This document shows positions 23,891 to 31,691 of a stretch of DNA of 31,802 nt, piece after piece (the first letter of the stretch is position 1; every line of letters begins with the position of its first letter). The DNA is taken from positions 1-31,802 of the forward strand of contig DATGKW010000085.1 of assembly GCA_035294465.1 (NCBI GenBank). The letters are read 5' to 3'. A program made the position numbers and the translations under genes. The notes below the pieces were generated by a model. That model was not told the origin of the DNA. It worked only from the letters and a program-made list of their open reading frames with translations, and ran no database searches. This stretch comes from Paraktedonobacter sp035294465 (GTDB lineage: Bacteria; Chloroflexota; Ktedonobacteria; Ktedonobacterales; Ktedonobacteraceae).

Positions 23891-23930
23891 TTTATTCCCA
23901 AACGCTGGCAAGCGTAGCTTTTATTCCCAA
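23891..23930. repeat. Two 11-bp direct repeats flanking a hairpin
   Basis: TTTATTCCCAA occurs at 23891-23901 and again at 23920-23930, starts 29 bp apart (close to three helical turns). Between them ACGCT-GGCA-AGCGT (23902-23915) is a perfect 5-bp hairpin. The block lies in the predicted leader of the disordered-protein gene. Confidence 0.75.
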
Positions 23931-24006
23931 CTACTTTGCTCCACGAGCGCGACCTCTGCATCGTTTTACGTTTTCAAGGATAGAGCAGACTCGAACATCT
24001 GCATTC

Positions 24007-24035
24007 AGTATAGCATACGTTGTCTTTTCTGGCGA
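24007..24035 (-). promoter_or_regulatory. Promoter of the disordered-protein gene
   Basis: Minus strand TCGCCA (24030-24035, 4 of 6), 17-nt spacer, TATACT (24007-24012) with a TG extension. Predicted start near 24000. Confidence 0.55.
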
Positions 24036-24097
24036 TGACTATTCATTGTTGAGGTATTTTTCATTTTGAGTGCTGCTGGAGAAAGGAGAGTTTGAGC

Positions 24098-25105
24098 CTA
24101 CGGTGTTGCCGTTGGCACGGGCACTGCTCCCCCCTTTAGCGGCACTGGAGCATAGGTTTGGGTATTACTGCCATACATTGCCAGCTTGTTTTGCGCGATC
24201 TCATCGGGCAAAAGCGGGCGTAGCATCACGACATAGTAGTTGCCATCTTCCAGAAACATGCCTTGCTGCTTGCCCTGCAAGGCTTGTTCGATTCCTTGCA
24301 GGTCTTGATTGCTAGGTAAATAGGCCACAAGCGGAGCGGTATAGGTCAGGCAGCCATTGTCTGCGTTTGGCCCAGTTTGATCCTGCGGGATAGCCCCGCA
24401 CTCGTAGATCGCGGTATTCGCCAGGCTTAGATCAGTCAACGGCCACTGCGGAATGGCTAAGTTCTGCGCAGCGGTGAAGTCGGCCCGGAACGTCTGATAG
24501 ACCAGCAGGGCCATCTTTTGTGAGGTATACGTGCTTTCTGGCCCGATTAATGCGCTCTTGATCGCGCTAATTGCGTTGCCCAGTTGACGATATTCCTGCA
24601 TATCCTGGGAACTCTCTGCTAGATTGCCGAAAGGCCCATAAATAAACTGATAGTTCTGCCCGTTTAGCGCAACTTGAAGTAGGGTGACATTCTGATCGGG
24701 AAGGTCGTCGAAAATTTGGCGATGCATCTGTTGCAACTTATCTGTGCTGGTCAGCATTTGTAGCAGGTTTTGTATCGCATCGCTTGACAGTGACCCTTTC
24801 TGGAGTTGCAGACCGGCCCCTGTAATAAAGGTACCATCGCCATAGATGCTAATCTCAGGGGTCAGTTCCAGATCACCAACCTTGCCTCCGCCATAAAACA
24901 GGCGTATCAGGACATCCTGGGGTTGCGTGCTATAGGTAATGGTGCTGCCGGTGTTTGTCTGGATGGTCTGGCGGTGGCTGGTATTCTGCCCATTGTCGCA
25001 GGCTACTAGGAACAAGGCCAGAAGACAGAGTACTATACCACCTCTGTAACCTCGCCCAGGCCACCTCTGGAGGCGCTTGTTTTCGAGATACTGTAGCGAT
25101 TTCAT
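24098..25105 (-). CDS. Uncharacterised lipoprotein in the polyamine operon
   Basis: 335 residues; ATG 25103-25105 overlaps the agmatinase stop (ATGA) and follows AAGG. Residues 1-20 are basic; 22-35 are hydrophobic (GGIVLCLLALFLVA) and end in the lipobox LVAC, so Cys36 is probably lipidated and the protein anchored outside the membrane. The rest is a mixed alpha/beta domain with no family I know: ILIRLFYGGGKVGDLELTPE-type strands and FITGAGLQLQKGSLS, then a helix-rich half with two Cys (about 237 and 251) that may pair. The last residues are Pro/Thr-rich. Translational overlap with agmatinase suggests a linked role, for example polyamine binding or sensing, but nothing in the sequence proves it; it may be a hitchhiker. 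Confidence 0.8.
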   Translation of the reverse strand: MKSLQYLENKRLQRWPGRGYRGGIVLCLLALFLVACDNGQNTSHRQTIQTNTGSTITYSTQPQDVLIRLFYGGGKVGDLELTPEISIYGDGTFITGAGLQLQKGSLSSDAIQNLLQMLTSTDKLQQMHRQIFDDLPDQNVTLLQVALNGQNYQFIYGPFGNLAESSQDMQEYRQLGNAISAIKSALIGPESTYTSQKMALLVYQTFRADFTAAQNLAIPQWPLTDLSLANTAIYECGAIPQDQTGPNADNGCLTYTAPLVAYLPSNQDLQGIEQALQGKQQGMFLEDGNYYVVMLRPLLPDEIAQNKLAMYGSNTQTYAPVPLKGGAVPVPTATP

Positions 25106-25992
25106 GCGTTACCTTGTCCAGACTCTTCATAAAAGCGATAGCCAATCATTTTATATACCAGTTTAGCAGCCAGAAAGTCAGCATATATCTGGCCTGGCGT
25201 GGGGCAGAGTTCTACGACGTCCATGGCGACAATCGTCGTGCGCCGGCAGATTTCGCGGAAGAGAGCCAGCAATTGGTACCAGTGTAGTCCGCCAGGTTCC
25301 GGCGTGCCCACCGCCGGCATCTCTGCGGGATCAATTGCATCCAGGTCGATTGTCACGTAGGTATGCTTGCTCAGGCGCATCCAGGGAATGTTTGCTGTGC
25401 CATTGGCCATCTGGTAAGCCCAGACAATCGCGACGTCCGGCTTGCTCTTTAGAAACTCGGCCTCTTCCGGGCTAAAGCTGCGCACACCAATCTCTGTCAG
25501 AGGGATACCCATTTCTACCACGCGCCGCTCAATCGAGGCATGTGAGAGGCGCGTACCTTCATATTCATCTCGCAGGTCGCCATGGGCATCGATATGTACA
25601 ACGGTCAGGTCGGGGAAAAAGTTGCGCGCTTCGGCAATGGGAAGCGCGGAGAGAGAATGTTCGCCACCGAGGATCAAGGGAAGCTGGCCACGTTCCAGGG
25701 TTTCGCGTACCGCCTTTCCAGTTCTATCGAGAGCCGCCGCGTGATCCAGGCCGGCGTAATCGAGAGCAGGGCGTGTGTAGACACCAACCTCAATGGGGCA
25801 CCAGTCCAGTTCCTCGTCATAAAGTTCCATCTGGCTGGAAGCATCCAGAATCGCCTGTGGCCCATGTCTGGTGCCTTGTCTATAGCAAACGCTATATTCA
25901 AGCGGGGCTGGAATGATCGTCACACGTGCTGTGGCAGGGTCGCAGTGCGGCGCATCGGGCGCGCCAAACTGGGTGACAGGCGAATCGGTCAT
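25102..25992 (-). CDS. speB: Agmatinase family ureohydrolase
   Basis: 296 residues, usual length. The binuclear manganese ligands are all present: His112 in GGEHS, Asp135-His137-Asp139 in HIDAHGDLRD, Asp216 and Asp218 in TIDLDAIDPA. The conserved PAVGTPEPGG (226-235) and ELCP (261-264) are also intact. It should hydrolyse agmatine to putrescine and urea; guanidinobutyrase or related activity cannot be excluded by sequence. The neighbour upstream, 22 nt away, makes the other spermidine precursor, which supports the agmatinase call. Arginine decarboxylase and spermidine synthase are not in the window. Confidence 0.95.
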   Translation of the reverse strand: MTDSPVTQFGAPDAPHCDPATARVTIIPAPLEYSVCYRQGTRHGPQAILDASSQMELYDEELDWCPIEVGVYTRPALDYAGLDHAAALDRTGKAVRETLERGQLPLILGGEHSLSALPIAEARNFFPDLTVVHIDAHGDLRDEYEGTRLSHASIERRVVEMGIPLTEIGVRSFSPEEAEFLKSKPDVAIVWAYQMANGTANIPWMRLSKHTYVTIDLDAIDPAEMPAVGTPEPGGLHWYQLLALFREICRRTTIVAMDVVELCPTPGQIYADFLAAKLVYKMIGYRFYEESGQGNA

Positions 25993-26014
25993 CGTATTAC
26001 ACTCTTCCTTCTTC

Positions 26015-26446
26015 TTAGCGCACCGCCCTTTTCACCATGCGTTCAGCCATGGCAGCTTCATAGCGGTCAGGATCAGGCGATTCCGGCCGCAGTGAGCGCG
26101 TTGCGCGTACAACGTAATGCGCTTCCACATCATCGGTCTGGAACATTTCTTTCGCGAAAGCGATAGCATCTTCCTGACTGAAATCCTTACACGAACAGAT
26201 GTCGATGTCAACCTCGCCGTACTCCGGCCAGGCATGCATGCTGATATGGCTCTGTGCGATCACAACAAAACCTGACATACCAGCATCCAGCGGGTTAGAG
26301 GTTTCAATGTCGTACAGGTGGACCGGACTGACCTTCTCCATATCAATCCGACCAGGGTACTCATCCAGCACGCGCCGCAGTAACGGCTCGTCGGTTAGAA
26401 CCTCGCGGCTACACCCGTAAAGCTCCAACATCAAATGCATCAGCAT
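26015..26446 (-). CDS. speH: S-adenosylmethionine decarboxylase proenzyme
   Basis: 143 residues; ATG 26444-26446 lies 12 nt after GAGGAG, a long spacing. The prokaryotic class 1B pattern is clear: QSHISMHAWPEYGEVDIDIC. Self-cleavage before Ser66 makes the pyruvoyl group; His71 and Cys86 keep the distances (5 and 20) of the catalytic His and Cys in the Thermotoga enzyme. The residue before Ser66 is Gln, where many family members have Glu. The enzyme gives decarboxylated AdoMet, the aminopropyl donor for spermidine. It is the first gene of a three-gene operon with agmatinase and a lipoprotein. The C-terminal tail of about 30 residues is Arg-rich. The leader is structured and has a candidate upstream ORF. 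Confidence 0.95.
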   Translation of the reverse strand: MLMHLMLELYGCSREVLTDEPLLRRVLDEYPGRIDMEKVSPVHLYDIETSNPLDAGMSGFVVIAQSHISMHAWPEYGEVDIDICSCKDFSQEDAIAFAKEMFQTDDVEAHYVVRATRSLRPESPDPDRYEAAMAERMVKRAVR

Positions 26447-26464
26447 CTTTTTTGTTTTCTCCTC

Positions 26465-26506
26465 TTAAATTGTACCAAACAAAGCCGCTGCCAGCGTCAC
26501 TGCCAT
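26465..26506 (-). CDS. Candidate 13-codon upstream ORF in the speH leader
   Basis: ATG GCA GTG ... ATT TAA encodes MAVTLAAALFGTI and stops one base before the GAGGAG used by speH. Its own ribosome site is weak (AAGAAG at 12 nt), and its ATG is part of a hairpin stem (26494-26518). It may be chance; see findings. Confidence 0.3.
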   Translation of the reverse strand: MAVTLAAALFGTI

Positions 26507-26549
26507 TGTTGGCAACGCTTCTTACACGGTGTTACCAAATCGAACACCG
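26494..26549 (-). promoter_or_regulatory. Two-hairpin leader of the polyamine operon
   Basis: On the transcript the first hairpin pairs CGGTGTT with AACACCG (7 bp; 26543-26549 with 26527-26533), starting within a few bases of the predicted 5' end. The second pairs GCGT + TGCCA with TGGCA + ACGC around loop ACAA with a GTG bulge (26494-26518) and covers the upstream ATG. It matches no riboswitch class I know. Confidence 0.5.
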
Positions 26550-26557
26550 AAGGATAT

Positions 26558-26586
26558 TTTATATTAGATTTGACAGCTAATGTCAA
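26558..26586 (-). promoter_or_regulatory. Strong promoter of the polyamine operon, with operator-like repeat
   Basis: Minus strand TTGACA (26581-26586), 17-nt spacer, TATAAA (26558-26563), the best promoter in the window. Its -35 forms an inverted repeat TTGACA-N5-TGTCAA (26570-26586), and a third TTGAC copy is at 26593-26597, so a repressor could bind there. Predicted start near 26551. Confidence 0.75.
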
Positions 26587-26627
26587 GCCAATTTGACCTA
26601 ATCTTCAGAAAGGACTGCCAGTAGTCA

Positions 26628-28919
26628 TTAGGTCGCACCAAAGACCTGGGGAACGTTCGGGTCTTTCCGTGTTTTCGCGTTTTTGAGAGGGTTCTCAAGG
26701 GGAAGCTTTACCTCGAAGGTTGAGCCATGACCGATCTCGCTTTCTACGGTGATGGTCCCGCCCATGTGTTCAATGATCTTCGCCGCAATATGCAATCCCA
26801 TCCCCAGGCCGGGAACTGCCCTCTGGCTTGGATCAAAGGCCCGATAGAAGCGCTCGAAGATTTTCTCGTGCTGCTCTTTAGGGATACCAATGCCGTGATC
26901 GCGCACTTTAACAGTGACCACCTCTAGGCAGCCGCCCACCTCTATCTCGATCAGAGGAGCGTCAGGAGCATATTTGATCGCATTGCTAATCAAGTTGATA
27001 AAAACCTGGGCAAGCTGATTTTTATCCCCGATCAGTGGACCGGGTGCCGCGCCATGAACAACGATAGTATGGGCCTCGCTCATCTGCTGCATGGTTTCGA
27101 CCACGTCCTGAAGCAGCTCGTCCAGGTTGATGGTCTCCTGAAGGAATTCCAACCTACCCTCCTGGATTTTGGATACATCCAGCAGCTCCCCAATCAATCT
27201 TTCCAATTGCTTAACCTTCGTCTCCATTCTGGTAAGAGCAGGAGCCGCGCTGGATATGCCTTGCCTGGCCAGGTGCTTGCCCAGCAGTTGCGTTTGGAGC
27301 TTTAAGGAGGTCAGAGGCGTCTTAAGTTCATGGCTGGCCATGCTGAGAAAATCATCTTTGCGCCGTTCCAGTTCCTTGCGCGCGGAATTATCCAGCACAA
27401 AGCTAACAATCAGGCGTGGATGGTCCTGAAAGAGAATGCCCCCGATGAGAACGGGAAGACAGCTGCCATCTTTACAGACCATATCTACTTCAATTGGCGT
27501 ATGCTGCCCACGCACAGCTAATTCCTGAAGCGCGTAGTCGAAGAGATGCATATCTCCCGGTGAAGTCAACCTTGCTCTGTTCAGCTCTCGGTTGTGTACC
27601 TCTTCGTGGGTATAGCCAGACATGCGAAGGAACGCTTCGTTAGCTTCCACAATTATTCCCTCGTCCTCTTCGCTGGAGGTGATCCCGATGATATTGGAAT
27701 TAATCAGGGCGCGGATACGCTCCTGGCTCTGGCGTAGGGCTTCTTCAGTACGTTTCTGTTCATCAATATCGGTGCTGGTGCCAAACCACTTGACAATCTG
27801 GCCCGTTTCATCACGCACCGGGGTAGCGCGGCTCAAAAACCAGCGGTATTCTCCGCTTTTGCCATTCCTGAGACGATATTCGATCTCGTAGGGATTTCCT
27901 GTAACAAGGGAGTGCTGCCGAAGTGTCCATGCACGTTCATAATCATCCGGGTGCAAAAATTGGCGCCATCCCTGTCCCAGGAGGTCTTCAGGAGAGGCAT
28001 GAAAATAATCATAGCTGCGCGGATTAAAATACGTCGCTGTGCCGTCTGGCGCTGTTGTCCAGACAAGCTGGGGGATCGTTTCGGCCAGCACTCGCCAGCT
28101 CTCTTCGCTCTCCTTGAGCCGTTGCTCCGCTCGCTTCTGCTCATCGATATCGGTGCAGGTGCCCAGCCAGTACTGAATGGTCCCCCAGCGGTTCCTGAAC
28201 GGTTTGCCTCTGGCCAGAAACCAGCGATATTCCCCTGTCTTACCGTTGCGGATACGATGTATCACCTCATAAGGTGTACCGGTGCGGACAGAAGTTTGCC
28301 ACGTCTCAAGAACGTGGTGCCGATCATCGGGATGAAAGATTTGAACCCATCCGTTCCCCTGTAATTGTTCAGCGGTCAGGTTAGTATAGTCGCACCATGG
28401 TTGGTTCGCATATTCAGCGGACCCATCGGGGCGCATTATCCACACAAAGTGAGGAATAGACTCTACCAGGGTACGAAGTTCTTTTTCGGCACGCTTGCGC
28501 TCTGTAATATCCCGGCCGGTACAGAGAAGATACATCACCTGGTTGTTGGCATCACAATGGGGGGTAATCGTCATGACCATATCCAGGTAGATACCTGGTT
28601 TGGAGCGAAGCCTGGCCTCAAAGCGCACGATATCTCCCTTGCTTGCTGCTTGTTCTATGGCCTTGTGCAGTTGCTGTTGGACAGCAGGATCATATGACCA
28701 GGAAGGAAAATCTGTGAGCGGTTTGCCAGTGACTTTCTCGCGCTGGATCTGCGCGCTATCTAAGGAATGCTGATCCATATCCACAATCAGCCCGTCAGGG
28801 GTCAGAACCGCTGCCCCATCGGCGAAGCTTTCCAGAAGGTCACGGTAGATATCTGGCAGAAGTGACGGGTTAAGGTGTGGTACGAGTGGAGCGCTTGCAG
28901 GTGGCTTTTCATGGCGCAT
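26628..28919 (-). CDS. Soluble sensor histidine kinase with four PAS domains
   Basis: 763 residues, no membrane helix. PAS units lie at about 22-140, 145-260, 272-388 and 398-515; the second and third are close duplicates (NGKxGEYRWFLxR and TDIDEQKR in both), and the boundaries DITERKRAE, DIDEQKRAE mark the PAC ends. HisKA follows with phospho-acceptor His530 in MASHELKTPLTSLK. The ATPase has N-box N646 (NLISNAIKY), G1 DHGIGIP (674-680) and G2 GLGMGLHIA (704-712). It should sense a cytoplasmic signal and phosphorylate a response regulator, but none is encoded in the window. No haem or flavin ligand could be assigned. ATG 28917-28919 has AAGGGA 14 nt upstream, a poor spacing, so the start is less sure. 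Confidence 0.93.
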   Translation of the reverse strand: MRHEKPPASAPLVPHLNPSLLPDIYRDLLESFADGAAVLTPDGLIVDMDQHSLDSAQIQREKVTGKPLTDFPSWSYDPAVQQQLHKAIEQAASKGDIVRFEARLRSKPGIYLDMVMTITPHCDANNQVMYLLCTGRDITERKRAEKELRTLVESIPHFVWIMRPDGSAEYANQPWCDYTNLTAEQLQGNGWVQIFHPDDRHHVLETWQTSVRTGTPYEVIHRIRNGKTGEYRWFLARGKPFRNRWGTIQYWLGTCTDIDEQKRAEQRLKESEESWRVLAETIPQLVWTTAPDGTATYFNPRSYDYFHASPEDLLGQGWRQFLHPDDYERAWTLRQHSLVTGNPYEIEYRLRNGKSGEYRWFLSRATPVRDETGQIVKWFGTSTDIDEQKRTEEALRQSQERIRALINSNIIGITSSEEDEGIIVEANEAFLRMSGYTHEEVHNRELNRARLTSPGDMHLFDYALQELAVRGQHTPIEVDMVCKDGSCLPVLIGGILFQDHPRLIVSFVLDNSARKELERRKDDFLSMASHELKTPLTSLKLQTQLLGKHLARQGISSAAPALTRMETKVKQLERLIGELLDVSKIQEGRLEFLQETINLDELLQDVVETMQQMSEAHTIVVHGAAPGPLIGDKNQLAQVFINLISNAIKYAPDAPLIEIEVGGCLEVVTVKVRDHGIGIPKEQHEKIFERFYRAFDPSQRAVPGLGMGLHIAAKIIEHMGGTITVESEIGHGSTFEVKLPLENPLKNAKTRKDPNVPQVFGAT

Positions 28920-29139
28920 TGTGTTGTAGATATCCCTTTCCCCCTATCTAATTCCTGGGATAAAGTGCTGACTCTTCTCCTTCGTTGTCGAAGTACGTTG
29001 TTCCAGAATTCTATTGTAGTTTACCCTGCAAGGGGGAGAGATGAACAGCTCATCTGGTGGTATCGCTTGATTCTCATGAGAGATAGAAAGGGGTAGCTCG
29101 TGAGCGCCGTAGGCCATTTTCTGGGTTACTTCCCCGGCG

Positions 29140-29148
29140 TGGTACAAT
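29140..29148 (+). promoter_or_regulatory. Extended -10 promoter of the second methyltransferase gene
   Basis: TG-G-TACAAT (TACAAT at 29143-29148) without a good -35; predicted start near 29155, about 40 nt before the GTG. Confidence 0.4.
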
Positions 29149-29194
29149 CCTGAGTATTGACAGGCACTTTCTCCATAGAAAGCGAGGTCTACTA

Positions 29195-29962
29195 GTGGAG
29201 AATACGACGCAGCATAGTCATGACATCGATTACTGCGCCTGGCTTGAGCGGTGGGACCGCCAACAAGCGGGGCATATGCCCTCGCGTGAAGAGCGCTTTA
29301 CGGTAATGCTGGAAGCCTTGGACGTTCTGTTACCTTCTTCTTTCCTTGCGCTGGATCTGGCGTGTGGTCCTGGCTCTTTGAGTCAGCGCCTGCTCACTCG
29401 TTTTCCTGACGCTCGCTGTCTGGCCGTTGATCTGGACCCCGTTCTTCTGACTCTGGGACGCGGCGCCCTGGGAGACATGGGGGGAAGATTGCGCTGGATC
29501 GAGGCAGATATTCGCGATCCAGCCTGGACTACTCTGCTGAATGTGGCTCAGGTAGACGCTGTGCTGACGACTACGGCGCTTCACTGGTTACGCCCGGAGA
29601 CGCTTCTTCCTCTTTACCAACAACTGGCTAACCTGATCCGCCCAGGCGGGCTATTTCTCAACGGAGACCGTTTGCGCTTCCCTCCCCATCTGCCAGCTTT
29701 TCTTGCCCTGGCCGAGCATCACGAGCAAATGATGATTCAGCCGGAGAGTGAGACCTGGCGCCAGTGGTGGGATGAGCTTACCAAAGAGCCGTCTCTCGCT
29801 GAACAGTTTGCCGAGCGCGAGCGGCGTTTCCGCTGGAGGGATCACGATGAAATCTGGCAGACGCTCGATTTGCACGAGGCAGCGCTGCGCAATGCAGGCT
29901 TTCGCGAGGTCGGTGTGTGCTGGCAAGAACTGGATAACCGGGTGCTGCTGGCTATGCGCTAG
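29195..29962 (+). CDS. Class I SAM-dependent methyltransferase
   Basis: 255 residues; GTG 29195 lies seven bases after GAGG. Motif I is FLALDLACGPGSLSQRL, the post-I acidic residue is in CLAVDLDPVLL, motif II contains DAVLTTTALHWLRPE, and IRPGGLFLNGDR follows. The TALHW segment is typical of trans-aconitate/malonyl-ACP methyltransferase-like small-molecule enzymes (Methyltransf_25/12 type). Residues 160-235 (EHHEQMM, then W-R-Q-W-W-D-E-L) form the lid that sets the substrate, which I cannot assign. The protease gene follows after 55 nt with its own ribosome site. It is not closely similar to the other methyltransferase in the window. Confidence 0.9.
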   Translation: MENTTQHSHDIDYCAWLERWDRQQAGHMPSREERFTVMLEALDVLLPSSFLALDLACGPGSLSQRLLTRFPDARCLAVDLDPVLLTLGRGALGDMGGRLRWIEADIRDPAWTTLLNVAQVDAVLTTTALHWLRPETLLPLYQQLANLIRPGGLFLNGDRLRFPPHLPAFLALAEHHEQMMIQPESETWRQWWDELTKEPSLAEQFAERERRFRWRDHDEIWQTLDLHEAALRNAGFREVGVCWQELDNRVLLAMR

Positions 29963-30017
29963 GTATGCCAGCTTTCATGTCATTTTAAAGAGTAGATAAG
30001 AACTGAAGGAGTAACAT

Positions 30018-31604
30018 ATGGCAGATATTCCACAAGGCTTTATAAGACTTGCCGGTAGCGAGCGCAGATTACCACCTCATGCGCGCTGGATCGAACCGGT
30101 CGATCCTCAACAGCGCATTGAAGTGAGCGTCTATGTGAGGGATCCTGCACCGGACGATCAGGCGGGAAATGTCGATGTGTACGCCCGGCGGCCGGGCCCG
30201 CAGGTGAGCAGGGAGGAGTATATTGCCAGACACAGCGCTGACCCGAACGATATAGCGGTGATTGAGAGGTTTGCGCGTGAGCATCATCTCACAGTTGTTG
30301 ACGTAGACCCGACCTCGCGAAAAATAGTGCTTTCTGGCACAGTTCACCATCTGACCACAGCTTTCGCTACACAGCTTCATCATTATGAGCATGAAGGCGT
30401 GAGGTTTCGCGGGCGCTCTGGCTATCTACACGTACCTGACTATGTTGATCAAATCGTCACGGGCGTTTTTGGCCTGGATGATCGACCCCAGGCGCGGGCG
30501 CATCTACGTTTCTCTCCCCTTGCCGCTCCCCGCAATGCGTATACCCTGCCGCAACTTACTCAGCTCTATGACTTTCCCACAGGGATAGATGGCAGTGGCG
30601 AGTGTATCGGGCTGATTGAGCTTGGCGGTGGCTATAACGACCAGGATCTCATAACGTTCTTCCAGCAACTTGGCCTCACCAAACCTCAGATACTCAGTGT
30701 CTCGGTAGATGGCGCGCAGAACAGCCCCTCTGGAGACCCGAACAGCGCGGATGGCGAGGTAGCTCTAGATATTGAAGTGGTCGGAGCCGTCGCTCCCGGG
30801 GCGCGCATCGTTGTGTACTTCGCGCCAAATACTGACCGTGGCTTTCTGGATGCGATTACTCAGGCCATCCACGATACGACGAATAATCCGTCGATCATTT
30901 CAATCAGCTGGGGCGGGCCTGAAGCAAGCTGGACCAGCCAGGCTATGACAACGATGGACCAGGCTTTTCAGGCGGCAGCATCATTGGGGATCACGGTATG
31001 TGTTGCTGCCGGTGACAATGGTTCAAGCGATGGAGTAAACGATCAAAAAGCCCATGTGGATTTTCCTGCATCCAGCCCCAATGTGCTCGGCTGCGGCGGT
31101 ACGCGGCTGGACTCATCGGATGGCCAGATCGTTGATGAGGTGGTGTGGAATGAATCGGCGAATGGAGATGGGGCAACCGGCGGGGGGGTCAGCGATTTCT
31201 TCTCCCTGCCAACCTGGCAGGCGAACGCCCATGTCCCGCCTTCGGTGAATGACCAGCACAGTGGGCGCGGCGTGCCAGATGTCTCTGGTGACGCCGATCC
31301 TGAAACGGGCTACCAGGTCTACGTCGATGGCCAGAGCGCGCCCATCGGTGGAACCAGCGCAGTCGCTCCTCTGTGGGCGGGTCTGCTCGCACTGGTCAAT
31401 CAGAAACGCGGCAAGGCCGTTGGCTACTTGAATCCCTACCTCTATCAAAATTATCAGCAGCTCTCGCAGAGTAAAGCCCTGCGCGATGTCACCAGCGGCA
31501 ACAACGGCGCCTACTCAGCCGGCCCCGGCTGGGATGCCTGCACCGGCCTCGGTACACCTGATGGCTCACGCTTGCTCCAGGCGCTTCTGGCTTCAGGTGG
31601 CTAG
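30018..31604 (+). CDS. S53 family peptidase, kumamolisin-like
   Basis: 528 residues; ATG 30018 follows AAGGAG at six bases. Residues 1-165 are the pro-kumamolisin activation domain, ending near LGLDDRPQARAH. The catalytic domain has Glu247 and Asp251 (EVALDIEV), the oxyanion Asp333 (VAAGDNGSSDG), and the nucleophile Ser447 in GGTSAVAP; SIISISWGGPE is also diagnostic. The calcium site is in the tail (DVTSGNNGAYSAGPGWDACTG, Asp490 and Asp506). The sequence tracks Alicyclobacillus kumamolisin closely. These sedolisins are secreted endopeptidases active at acid pH that mature by self-cleavage. As in kumamolisin, no classical signal peptide is visible, so the export route is unclear. A strong terminator follows. 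Confidence 0.97.
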   Translation: MADIPQGFIRLAGSERRLPPHARWIEPVDPQQRIEVSVYVRDPAPDDQAGNVDVYARRPGPQVSREEYIARHSADPNDIAVIERFAREHHLTVVDVDPTSRKIVLSGTVHHLTTAFATQLHHYEHEGVRFRGRSGYLHVPDYVDQIVTGVFGLDDRPQARAHLRFSPLAAPRNAYTLPQLTQLYDFPTGIDGSGECIGLIELGGGYNDQDLITFFQQLGLTKPQILSVSVDGAQNSPSGDPNSADGEVALDIEVVGAVAPGARIVVYFAPNTDRGFLDAITQAIHDTTNNPSIISISWGGPEASWTSQAMTTMDQAFQAAASLGITVCVAAGDNGSSDGVNDQKAHVDFPASSPNVLGCGGTRLDSSDGQIVDEVVWNESANGDGATGGGVSDFFSLPTWQANAHVPPSVNDQHSGRGVPDVSGDADPETGYQVYVDGQSAPIGGTSAVAPLWAGLLALVNQKRGKAVGYLNPYLYQNYQQLSQSKALRDVTSGNNGAYSAGPGWDACTGLGTPDGSRLLQALLASGG

Positions 31605-31633
31605 GCGCAGGATCGACAGGATCCCTTCGTGAG

Positions 31634-31673
31634 AAAAATCAGAGGGAAGCAATGCGCTTGCCTCTGATTTTTT
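31634..31673 (+). terminator. Rho-independent terminator after the S53 peptidase
   Basis: AATCAGAGG.AAGC pairs with GCTT.CCTCTGATT (13 pairs with one G-G mismatch) around loop AATGC, followed by six T. The A-run before the stem may make it work on both strands. Confidence 0.9.
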
Positions 31674-31691
31674 AGTGTGTGCCTTACAACT

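Larger units (their letters stand above)
23736..24097. other. Intergenic region: long leader of the disordered-protein gene
   Basis: About 360 bases without a supported gene. It contains a minus-strand promoter (24007-24035) and an 11-bp direct repeat pair with a hairpin between the copies (23891-23930). No tRNA or conserved RNA fold was recognised. A plus-strand frame at 23824-24069 looks like noise. Confidence 0.55.

Noticed and set aside
26595..26634. GACCTAAT / ATTAGGTC inverted repeat at the end of the histidine kinase gene
   Set aside because: Eight-bp arms with a 24-nt spacer and no T-run; too weak to call a terminator.
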